Assembly: GCA_030622705.1 (NCBI GenBank)
Contig: JAUXFU010000051.1
Span: 1-6,565, forward strand
DNA: 6,565 bases
Source: Candidatus Omnitrophota bacterium
GTDB lineage: Bacteria; Omnitrophota; Koll11; Gygaellales; JAHJCI01
Direction of reading: 5' to 3'
The position numbers and the translations under genes were made by a program. The notes under the pieces are model-generated. The model searched no databases. It had not been told where the DNA came from and saw only the letters and a list, made by a program, of their open reading frames with translations. Below, in pieces: positions 1 to 5,281 of this stretch; position 1 is the stretch's first letter, and the number at the start of each line of letters is the position of its first letter.

Positions 1-1183
1 GGTTTATCAGGGTCAGAAGATAGCTGATGTTGATGGTGCTATATCTAGTTGTATCCATACTTGCGTTTCCGGCAAGGTTAGCGCTATTGAGAATTGCCCG
101 CATCCTACCTTGGGAGTATGTAAAGCAATAGTTATTGATGCCTCGTCTCCTGTCGTCATCGATCCTGAGTACAGTCAAAGGCCCGAGAATGCGCTATACC
201 CGTCACCTGAAGAGATAGAGAAAATAACTCCTGAGGCAATACGCAGGATTGTCCGTGAGGCAGGCATTGTGGGTATGGGCGGAGCGGGTTTTCCTACTCA
301 GATTAAATTAACGCCTCCTAAACAGGTAGATACCCTTATCTTAAATGGCGCGGAGTGCGAGCCGTATTTAACCGGCGATTACCGGCTAATGATTGAGAAG
401 ACCGATGAGATTCTTAAGGGTGTTGAGCTGGTTACGCGTTGTTTAGGGATAAAACAAATTTTTATTGCCATTGAGGATAATAAACCCGAAGCCATAAAGT
501 CTTTTAAATCGATTCTCGCACGAGCATCGAGTATCGAGCATCCAATTTCGATAAAAGTAGTGGTCCTGCGCTCTCAATATCCCCAAGGCGGGGAAAAACA
601 GTTAATCAAAAATATCTTAAGAAAAGAGATCCCTGCGGGTAAACTTCCTTTTGATGTCGGTGTTCTGGTTGATAATGTAGCTACTGTATTGGCAATATTT
701 GAGGCAGTCTGTAAAAATAAACCTCTTTACGAACGAGTGGTAACTGTAACCGGCGACTGTTTGGCGAATCCCAGAAACCTAATTGTGCGTATCGGCACCC
801 CGGTTAAGGATTTGATTGAGTTTTGTCAGCCCTTGATTAAAGATCCGGTTAAGATGATTATTGGCGGCCCGATGATGGGTATTGCTCAATATACTGAGAT
901 GATGCCGGTAGTTAAAACCAGCAGCGGGGTTATTTTATTAAGCAGCGAAAAAGTACAGATATACAAAGAGGATGCCTGTATTCGCTGCGGAGAGTGTGTA
1001 CGTAGTTGTCCGGTTGGCCTTGAGCCTTGCCTGATTAGCCTCGCAGTCGAGCGCAATAATTTTGAATTAGCAAAGAGCTATTCGCCTTTGGATTGTATTG
1101 AATGCGGCCTGTGTGCTTATTTATGTCCGGCAAAGAGAAATTTGGTACAGTCAATAAAGTATGCTAAATTGAAGGTTAAATGA
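1..1183 (+). CDS. rnfC: Electron transport complex subunit RnfC (5' partial)
   Basis: RnfC is the peripheral, cytoplasmic NAD(H)-reacting subunit of the Rnf complex and passes electrons from the membrane flavins to NAD+. The frame is open from base 2, so the gene starts left of the window. The TTG at 110 is internal, because the residues before it (SCIHTCVSGKVSAIE) match the RnfC N-terminal barrel domain. Visible residues number 393, and the family length suggests roughly 40-60 are missing. A GMGGAGFPT flavin/nucleotide loop lies at visible residues 91-99, followed by NGAECEPYLTGD, typical of the complex I 51-kDa-like fold. An SLBB-like segment (VTVTGD...VRIGTPV) follows. Two [4Fe-4S] motifs close the protein: C326/C329/C332/C336 and C365/C368/C371/C375 (visible numbering). 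The C-terminus is short, without the long Ala-rich tail of some gammaproteobacterial RnfC. It ends in TGA at 1181 and leads the visible rnf cluster. Confidence 0.96.
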   Translation, partial: VYQGQKIADVDGAISSCIHTCVSGKVSAIENCPHPTLGVCKAIVIDASSPVVIDPEYSQRPENALYPSPEEIEKITPEAIRRIVREAGIVGMGGAGFPTQIKLTPPKQVDTLILNGAECEPYLTGDYRLMIEKTDEILKGVELVTRCLGIKQIFIAIEDNKPEAIKSFKSILARASSIEHPISIKVVVLRSQYPQGGEKQLIKNILRKEIPAGKLPFDVGVLVDNVATVLAIFEAVCKNKPLYERVVTVTGDCLANPRNLIVRIGTPVKDLIEFCQPLIKDPVKMIIGGPMMGIAQYTEMMPVVKTSSGVILLSSEKVQIYKEDACIRCGECVRSCPVGLEPCLISLAVERNNFELAKSYSPLDCIECGLCAYLCPAKRNLVQSIKYAKLKVK

Positions 1184-1189
1184 AGACAT

Positions 1190-1222
1190 TAGGTTATGGA
1201 GCTCGAAGAGCGACATAACCTA
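1190..1222. repeat. Perfect-arm hairpin with tandem G-A mismatches and GAA loop
   Basis: The arms TAGGTTATG (1190-1198) and CATAACCTA (1214-1222) are exact reverse complements. Inside them GCTC (1201-1204) pairs with GAGC (1208-1211) around a GAA triloop (1205-1207). The two stems are separated by GA opposite GA, which can form a sheared tandem G-A pair. It starts seven bases after the rnfC stop. No T-run follows, so it does not look like an intrinsic terminator. It may be a short interspersed palindrome or an RNA-processing/stability element; function is unknown. Confidence 0.75.
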
Positions 1223-1230
1223 TAAGTCTA

Positions 1231-1294
1231 AATTTGACCCCGCCCTCTATGCAAGGGAGCAATTTTTTAAGGGCTTAGAGGGCGGGGTTCAATT
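1231..1294. repeat. GC-rich imperfect palindrome between rnfC and rnfG
   Basis: The left arm 1231-1249 and right arm 1276-1294 match as reverse complements over 19 bases with two mismatches, including a 13-base perfect core (CCCCGCCCTCTA plus a flanking base). The 26-base loop contains a T6 run and two GGG runs that allow alternative pairing with the left arm (CCCT at 1243-1246 with AGGG at 1254-1257). No T-tract follows the right arm. The structure lies nine bases after the preceding hairpin, so two unrelated palindromes are stacked in one spacer. It is likely an interspersed repeat; an mRNA-stabilising role between rnfC and rnfG is possible but only inferred. Confidence 0.7.
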
Positions 1295-1328
1295 CGCCCT
1301 GTACCATATGGCGTAGGACTCATTGAAG

Positions 1329-1844
1329 ATGAAAGATATTATAAGATATAGTATTGTGCTTTTTATGATTTGTTTAGTTTCCGGCGGGATACTCGGTTTA
1401 ATTTATAGTATTGCCGAACCGCGAATTATCGAGCAGTTACGATTAGAAGAGCAGAGAGCAATAGCACAGGTCCTGCCGCAGGCAGCACAGCTAATTGAGA
1501 AGATCGAAGAAGAGGATTTAGTTTTCTATAGGGCAAAGGACGCAAGGGGCAGAATTTTTGCCTATGTTGTTATTGCTCAGGCCTATGGTTATTCGAGCGA
1601 AATAAAGACAGTCGCTGCGTTGAAACCGAACGGTGACATTATCGCGGTCAGGGTCCTGCGGCATGCTGAGACCCCGGGGATTGGCTCGCAGATTACCGGG
1701 GATGATTTTCTTAACCAATTTAACAATAAACATATTGATGAGCAATTTGATACGATTACCGGCGCGACAATTTCTTCCAGCGCGGTGATTGATTCCGTAA
1801 AACAGGCCGCTGAAAAAGTTCTAAAGTTCTGCAGTAACCATTGA
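1329..1844 (+). CDS. rnfG: Electron transport complex subunit RnfG, FMN-binding
   Basis: RnfG carries a covalently attached FMN on the outer face of the membrane and relays electrons within the Rnf complex. One N-terminal membrane anchor (about residues 6-27, IVLFMICLVSGGILGLIYSI) is followed by an FMN-binding domain. The HAETPGIGSQI motif is typical of RnfG/NqrC. The flavinylation motif DTITGATISS places the FMN-linked threonine at T147 from the ATG. At 171 residues it is slightly short for the family. The start is a choice: ATG 1329 has AGGA (1315-1318) ten bases upstream. TTG 1323 in the same frame has the same AGGA four bases upstream and would add two residues. ATG is preferred. Attachment normally needs the ApbE flavin transferase, which is not in this window. 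The gene sits between rnfC and rnfD, whereas G follows D in the common order. Confidence 0.94.
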   Translation: MKDIIRYSIVLFMICLVSGGILGLIYSIAEPRIIEQLRLEEQRAIAQVLPQAAQLIEKIEEEDLVFYRAKDARGRIFAYVVIAQAYGYSSEIKTVAALKPNGDIIAVRVLRHAETPGIGSQITGDDFLNQFNNKHIDEQFDTITGATISSSAVIDSVKQAAEKVLKFCSNH

Positions 1845-1884
1845 TCACAGAGCTTTTAGATAAGAAAAAGCAATAATAGGCGTT

Positions 1885-2859
1885 ATGGGAAATAAATTAT
1901 TGGTATCAACCTCTCCGCATATCCATCAAGGAGCGGAAACTGCCAGAATTATGTGGGTAGTTTTTCTTGCTCTTTTGCCTTCTGGTTTAGCCGGGATATT
2001 TTTCTTTGGCTCAAGAGCATTATGGATAATTATTGCCTGTATAGTTACAGCGATAGCTACGGAGGCAATTATATTACGGCTAAGACATAAGGAATTAACC
2101 GTTAGGGATGGCAGTGCTGCTTTAACCGGATTGCTGCTTGCTTATAACCTGCCTTCGGGTTTGCCTATCTGGATGGCTTGCGTGGGTAGTTTTTTTGCGA
2201 TTGCCGTGGTGAAGCAAGCATTCGGCGGTCTGGGGAGGAATATTTTTAATCCTGCTTTGGCAGGCCGCGCATTCTTGTTAATTGCCTGGCCGAAATATAT
2301 GGTTAGCTTTACGCCGCCACGGCATACAGGGGTATGGTTCAGCAAATTCCCGGATAGCGTGACCTGCGCTACGCCTTTGACGCTTCTTAAAGAAGGCAAC
2401 GCAGGGGGGATTTATGAAATTGGACTTAATTACTTAGATTTCTTTTTGGGAAATCGTCCCGGATGCATTGGTGAGGTTTGCATTATTTTTCTTTTATTGG
2501 GAGCGTTATTCTTATTCTGGCGCAGGATTATTAGCTGGCATATACCAGTAAGCTTTATTTTTACACTGGGATTATTGACTTGGGCTTGCTCAGGGACGCA
2601 TTTGGCTGGGAGGGATGTTTTACTTTCTTTATTAGCCGGCGGGGTTATTCTTGGCGCGTTCTTTATGGCTACTGATTATGTTACTTCACCCCTTACGAGG
2701 AAGGCTCAGCTATTTTTTGGATTTGGCTGTGGATTGATTACCTTTGTTATTCGTAAATGGGGTGGGTATCCGGAGGGGGTTTCTTTCGCGATATTAATGA
2801 TGAACGCCACAGTACCTCTATTGGATAGATTTTGCCGCCCACGCATTTATGGTTATTAA
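1885..2859 (+). CDS. rnfD: Electron transport complex subunit RnfD, membrane flavoprotein
   Basis: RnfD is an integral membrane subunit homologous to NqrB. It carries a covalent FMN and takes part in electron transfer coupled to ion movement. The 324 residues contain about nine or ten hydrophobic segments. Family landmarks in order are VSTSPHIH near the N-terminus, DGSAALTGLLLAYNLPSGLP, FGGLGRNIFNPALAGRAFL, the flavin-site motif TCATPLT with the expected FMN-bearing threonine at T163, GNRPGCIGE, FFMATDYVTSPLT, and GGYPEGVSFAILMMNATVPLLDR. A cysteine stands directly before ATPL where Gly or Ser is usual. The start ATG 1885 is preceded by a weak AGG four to five bases upstream. The 40-base gap from rnfG holds only a small 6-bp inverted repeat (1852-1857 with 1866-1871). 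The TAA stop lies inside the left arm of the repeat that fills the next spacer. Confidence 0.95.
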   Translation: MGNKLLVSTSPHIHQGAETARIMWVVFLALLPSGLAGIFFFGSRALWIIIACIVTAIATEAIILRLRHKELTVRDGSAALTGLLLAYNLPSGLPIWMACVGSFFAIAVVKQAFGGLGRNIFNPALAGRAFLLIAWPKYMVSFTPPRHTGVWFSKFPDSVTCATPLTLLKEGNAGGIYEIGLNYLDFFLGNRPGCIGEVCIIFLLLGALFLFWRRIISWHIPVSFIFTLGLLTWACSGTHLAGRDVLLSLLAGGVILGAFFMATDYVTSPLTRKAQLFFGFGCGLITFVIRKWGGYPEGVSFAILMMNATVPLLDRFCRPRIYGY

Positions 2860-2936
2860 TCACGGATTGCCACGGATGACAATAAGATAAATCCGCGGAC
2901 ATCCGTGAATAAAATCCGCGGACATCCGCGATTAAA
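2856..2936. repeat. Interspersed repeat with CCGCGGACATCCG units, rnfD-rnfE spacer
   Basis: A 17-base exact direct repeat, AAATCCGCGGACATCCG, occurs at 2889-2905 and 2912-2928 (period 23). Flanking inverted arms TTAATCACGGAT (2856-2867) and ATCCGCGATTAA (2925-2936) match with one mismatch. A further CACGGAT (2871-2877) can pair with ATCCGTG (2901-2907). The composition resembles the CACGGAT/ATCCGTG-type intergenic repeats known from many environmental bacterial genomes. The left arm contains the rnfD stop codon (2857-2859). Only two repeat copies with a 6-base interval exist, so it is not a CRISPR array. Confidence 0.8.
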
Positions 2937-2960
2937 GATAAAATTGTTAACTTTGCTGAT

Positions 2961-3557
2961 ATGAAGGAATTGGTAAAAGAATTTACAAAAGGGATAGTTC
3001 ATGAAAATCCCATCTTTGTAATTGCGTTAGGGTTATGTCCGGCTTTGGCTGTTTCGGTTTCTTTGGAGAATGCCCTGGGTATGGGGGTGGCAGCAAGTTT
3101 TGTGCTTGTGTTTTCTAATTGTATAATTTCGGGGATAAGAAATATAATACCCAGCGGTATTCGCATTCCCTGTTTTATTGTGATTATTGCTTCTTTTGTT
3201 ACTATCGTTGAGCTGCTTATGGCTGCTTTTAGTCCCCGTCTTGCTGGTCAGTTAGGGATATTTGTACCATTAATTGTAGTTAATTGTATTATTTTAGGGC
3301 GCGCGGAAAGTTTTGCCTCAAAGAAAAAAATTTTACCATCGTTATTAGACAGTTTGGGAATGGGGCTGGGATTTACCCTGGCTCTATCTTCTATAGCGAT
3401 AATTCGTGAACTTCTCGGCAGCGGAAAGATCTTAGGGCTTGTAATATCCAGGGGTTATCCGCCGGCTACAATAATGATTCTTCCTCCGGGGGCTTTGCTT
3501 ACGCTGGGCATGCTCATTGGTTTAACAAATCTGATTAAATCCAGGAGTAAAAAATAG
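2961..3557 (+). CDS. rnfE: Electron transport complex subunit RnfE
   Basis: RnfE is a small integral membrane subunit, homologous to NqrD and paralogous to RnfA. The two form a pair of opposite topology that holds an iron-sulfur centre within the membrane. It has 198 residues with about six hydrophobic segments. The diagnostic cysteines are C26 in LGLCPALAV and C109 in VVNCIILGRAE, the pair expected to ligate the shared cluster with RnfA. The N-terminus KEFTKGIVHENPIF and the later IRELLGSGKILG are RnfE signatures. The start ATG 2961 fits family length, but no purine-rich ribosome site is visible in the 20 bases before it; the upstream spacer is repeat sequence. The stop at 3555 is two bases before rnfA, implying tight co-expression. 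Confidence 0.95.
   Translation: MKELVKEFTKGIVHENPIFVIALGLCPALAVSVSLENALGMGVAASFVLVFSNCIISGIRNIIPSGIRIPCFIVIIASFVTIVELLMAAFSPRLAGQLGIFVPLIVVNCIILGRAESFASKKKILPSLLDSLGMGLGFTLALSSIAIIRELLGSGKILGLVISRGYPPATIMILPPGALLTLGMLIGLTNLIKSRSKK
3543..3547 (+). promoter_or_regulatory. Shine-Dalgarno of rnfA inside the end of rnfE
   Basis: AGGAG lies within the last codons of rnfE, 12 bases before the rnfA ATG at 3560. The spacer is longer than usual and A-rich. Placement inside rnfE suggests that rnfA translation is coupled to rnfE. Confidence 0.6.
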
Positions 3558-3559
3558 CA

Positions 3560-4168
3560 ATGGATGTCAGGACGGTATTTTCAATAATCATCGGCATGGT
3601 TTTTGTTAACAACTTTGTTCTTTCTAAATTTTTAGGGCTTTGTCCTTTTCTGGGTGTTTCCCGGCATATAAAAACTGCGGTCAGTATGGGCGTTGCGGTA
3701 ATTTTTGTAATGACCTTCTCCGGGGTTCTCACATGGTTAGTTTATCAGTATGTTCTTGTTCCTTTCAATTTAGTTTATCTGCGCACGATTGTTTTTATTA
3801 TGGTAATTGCTAGTTTTGTGCAGCTCGCGGAGATGGTTATACTTAAGAAATCACCGGTTCTTCACCGTGCCTTAGGCATATATTTACCTCTTATTACTAC
3901 CAACTGCGCGGTTTTAGGGGTGGCTGTTTTAAATATTAATACATTCTTTGTTAACGGTAAGGCCCAGCCAGCCAGCTTCACTTTGTCGTTTCTGCAGGCT
4001 TTGTTCGCGGGGGTTGGCTTTACCTTAGCGCTTCTTTTGATGTCAGGTATAAGGGAGCGTCTGGATTTGGCTGACGTCCCTAAAGCTCTTTGCGGTATTC
4101 CCATCGCTTTTGTTATTGCTTCTTTGATGAGTCTGGCATTTATGGGATTTAATGGATTTCGTTTATAA
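3560..4168 (+). CDS. rnfA: Electron transport complex subunit RnfA
   Basis: RnfA is the membrane partner of RnfE (NqrE homologue) and contributes half of the ligands of the intramembrane iron-sulfur centre that passes electrons from the RnfB side. It has 202 residues and about six hydrophobic segments. The signature NNFVLSKFLGLCPFLGVS at residues 17-34 contains C28. The second cysteine is C116 in TTNCAVLGVAVLN. The C-terminal part (LQALFAGVGFTLALLLMSGIRERL, then GIPIAFVIASLMSLAFMGF) follows the family pattern. ATG 3560 is two bases after the rnfE stop, with AGGAG at 3543-3547. Pairing with rnfE and the presence of RnfB and RnfC identify it as RnfA, not NqrE. It is followed by a 222-base repeat-rich spacer before rnfB. 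Confidence 0.96.
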   Translation: MDVRTVFSIIIGMVFVNNFVLSKFLGLCPFLGVSRHIKTAVSMGVAVIFVMTFSGVLTWLVYQYVLVPFNLVYLRTIVFIMVIASFVQLAEMVILKKSPVLHRALGIYLPLITTNCAVLGVAVLNINTFFVNGKAQPASFTLSFLQALFAGVGFTLALLLMSGIRERLDLADVPKALCGIPIAFVIASLMSLAFMGFNGFRL

Positions 4169-4179
4169 GTACAAATATT

Positions 4180-4300
4180 TAACCACAGAGTCCACAATTT
4201 TTTTCACACAAAAACACTTTAAGAGTAGAGAGTAGCAAGTAGAGGGTAGCGAGAAAAAAATCTCTCTACTTAAATAATCTGTGTATGTCTGTGTTTATCC
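4180..4300. repeat. Composite CCACAGAG / GTAGAG repeat in the rnfA-rnfB spacer
   Basis: Outer elements: AACCACAGAGTCCACA (4181-4196) faces TCTGTGTATGTCTGTGTTTA (4278-4297), where TCTGTGT occurs twice at period 10 and CACAGA/TCTGTG are reverse complements. The centre holds two near-identical 14-base units, AGTAGAGAGTAGCA (4224-4237) and AGTAGAGGGTAGCG (4238-4251). These are followed by a complementary CTCTCTACT (4262-4270) that can pair with AGTAGAGAG (4224-4232). Both motif types resemble common intergenic repeats of environmental bacteria. It appears to be one repeat nested in another; no open frame or functional signal is evident. Confidence 0.75.
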
Positions 4301-4304
4301 AGCA

Positions 4305-4346
4305 GGATAGGCCTTGCTAATACCTATTAGAGGAAGGGCCTAATCC
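4305..4346 (+). other. Bulged stem-loop in the rnfB leader
   Basis: GGAT-AGGCC-TT (4305-4315) pairs with AA-G-GGCCT-A-ATCC (4334-4346) with small bulges. An inner stem CTAATA (4317-4322) pairs with TATTAG (4325-4330) across a two-base CC turn, so in practice the loop would open slightly wider. It ends 44 bases before the rnfB ATG. No T-run follows. It could be another short palindromic repeat or a leader structure for rnfB; no known riboswitch is recognised. Confidence 0.5.
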
Positions 4347-4347
4347 A

Positions 4348-4390
4348 TGGTTACAAAGAAACTATGTAATCTTGTGGTTACAAAAAGATT
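4348..4390 (+). repeat. 10-base direct repeat just before rnfB
   Basis: TGGTTACAAA occurs at 4348-4357 and 4375-4384 (period 27). The second copy forms part of a possible small hairpin (AATCTTGT at 4368-4375 with ACAA...GATT up to 4390, AAA bulged) that abuts the rnfB ATG. No GGAGG-like ribosome site is present in this stretch, so the hairpin occupies the place where one would be expected. Functional meaning is unclear. Confidence 0.45.
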
Positions 4391-5233
4391 ATGAATATTT
4401 TTATACCAATATTGGTATTGGGTAGTCTGGGTTTATTGTTTGGGTTGGGGCTGGCAATAGCCTCCAAGAAGTTTTCTGTGGCAGTTGATCCGAATTTAGA
4501 AAAGGTTCTTTTTTGTCTTCCCGGAGCTAATTGCGGGGCTTGCGGGATGCCCGGGTGTATCGCGTTTGCACAGTCATTAATTAAGGGTGGTAGTTCTTTG
4601 GATTCCTGCAGGGTAATCGAAGAAGAGGCAAGAAAAAAGCTGGTTCAGATTTTAGGGATAGAGTTAAAGACGCAGGTAAGGCAGACAGCTGTTTTACTCT
4701 GCGCCGGCGGCAATAAGGTAAAGGATAGATTCCAATATAATGGTTTAGAGGATTGCGTGGCCGCCAATTTACTTCTACGGGGGCACAAGGAGTGTGTATA
4801 TGGCTGTCTTGGTTTCGGTAGTTGTGTTAAGGCTTGTCCGTTTGGCGCGATTAGGATGTCAGATTACGGTTTGCCCATAGTTGATATTGAGAAATGTCGC
4901 GCGTGTAGCAGGTGTGTTGAGGTTTGTCCTAAGGGATTATTCAGTCTTATTCCGGTTGTTGACCTAGCTATTTCTGCTTATGGAGAGACATTACGAGGAA
5001 GAAAAGGCGGGGTTTATGTTGCCTGCAGCTCTAATGATGTTGGTCGTCAGACACGTGCTGTTTGTCCGGTTGGCTGTATTGCCTGCCGTAAATGTGAACG
5101 GGTTTGTCCTGTTGGCGCGATAGAGGTTATCGATAACTTAGCCAGGATAGATTATAATAAGTGTACTTCCTGCGGTGAATGTGTTAAGGTATGTCCGGTA
5201 AAATGTATTAGGATAGCACACGCGCCCTGTTAG
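4391..5233 (+). CDS. rnfB: Electron transport complex subunit RnfB, multi-cluster ferredoxin-type
   Basis: RnfB is the membrane-anchored, cytoplasm-facing iron-sulfur subunit that takes electrons from reduced ferredoxin. Its 280 residues begin with one membrane anchor (about 3-24). A CxxCx4C...C four-iron domain follows, with C48, C51, C56 and C73. Two ferredoxin-type pairs come next: C135/C139/C145/C149 with C169/C172/C175/C179, and C229/C232/C235/C239 with C258/C261/C264/C268. That is about five [4Fe-4S] clusters in all. Further cysteines at 104, 122, 212 and 225 lie in stretches that look conserved in clostridial-type RnfB (YNGLEDC, VACSS). This long form differs from the shorter RnfB of Vibrio and E. 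coli. ATG 4391 is supported by the typical MNIFIPILVLGSLGLLFGLGLA start and an in-frame stop at 4367, though no Shine-Dalgarno is visible. The last four residues, HAPC, and the TAG stop are encoded by a downstream palindrome. Confidence 0.96.
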   Translation: MNIFIPILVLGSLGLLFGLGLAIASKKFSVAVDPNLEKVLFCLPGANCGACGMPGCIAFAQSLIKGGSSLDSCRVIEEEARKKLVQILGIELKTQVRQTAVLLCAGGNKVKDRFQYNGLEDCVAANLLLRGHKECVYGCLGFGSCVKACPFGAIRMSDYGLPIVDIEKCRACSRCVEVCPKGLFSLIPVVDLAISAYGETLRGRKGGVYVACSSNDVGRQTRAVCPVGCIACRKCERVCPVGAIEVIDNLARIDYNKCTSCGECVKVCPVKCIRIAHAPC

Positions 5234-5267
5234 AAATGAAATTTCTAACAGGGCGTGTAGGCGCGTG
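5218..5267. repeat. Long palindrome covering the rnfB stop codon
   Basis: CCCTGTTAGAAAT (5225-5237) and ATTTCTAACAGGG (5241-5253) are exact reverse complements around a GAA triloop (5238-5240). The stem extends through ACACG (5218-5222) with CGTGT (5254-5258), leaving CG bulged. Alternatively CACGCGCC (5219-5226) pairs with GGCGCGTG (5260-5267). The rnfB stop TAG (5231-5233) sits inside the left arm, and the purN ribosome site begins at the right edge. No T-run follows on either strand, so intrinsic termination is not supported. It looks like an inserted palindromic repeat that may also affect read-through into purN. Confidence 0.8.
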
Positions 5268-5272
5268 AAGGA
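5267..5272 (+). promoter_or_regulatory. Shine-Dalgarno of purN
   Basis: GAAGGA ends nine bases before the ATG at 5282 and is the clearest ribosome site in the window. Its first base coincides with the end of the right arm of the preceding palindrome, so folding of that arm could influence access. Confidence 0.65.
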
Positions 5273-5281
5273 AGAATACTA

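Noticed and set aside
110..1183. rnfC starting at TTG 110
   Set aside because: The same frame is open to the window edge and the upstream residues match the RnfC N-terminal domain, so the true start lies outside.
1234..1239. TTGACC as a -35 promoter box
   Set aside because: It lies inside the palindrome arm and no plausible -10 hexamer occurs at 16-18 bases downstream.
1231..1294. Intrinsic terminator after rnfC
   Set aside because: The stem is strong but no T-run follows the right arm on either strand; the T6 run is in the loop.
1518..1745. Antisense reading frame over rnfG
   Set aside because: It lies fully within a well-supported gene and its translation resembles no family; a shadow frame.
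2142..2399. Antisense reading frame over rnfD
   Set aside because: Opposite strand of a conserved membrane protein gene, no start signal, no family resemblance.
2889..2928. CRISPR-like direct repeats
   Set aside because: Only two 17-base copies separated by six bases; no spacer-length interval and no cas genes.
3535..3732. Antisense reading frame over the rnfE-rnfA junction
   Set aside because: Short, low-complexity-like translation opposite the conserved RnfA N-terminus.
3862..4197. Antisense reading frame over the end of rnfA
   Set aside because: Begins in repeat sequence and runs opposite the conserved RnfA cysteine motif; treated as chance.
1..5233. Na+-translocating NADH:quinone reductase (Nqr) instead of Rnf
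   Set aside because: NqrF and NqrA are absent, while RnfB and RnfC with ferredoxin-type clusters are present.
5218..5267. Intrinsic terminator between rnfB and purN
   Set aside because: No T-tract follows on either strand, and the purN ribosome site begins at the arm's edge.
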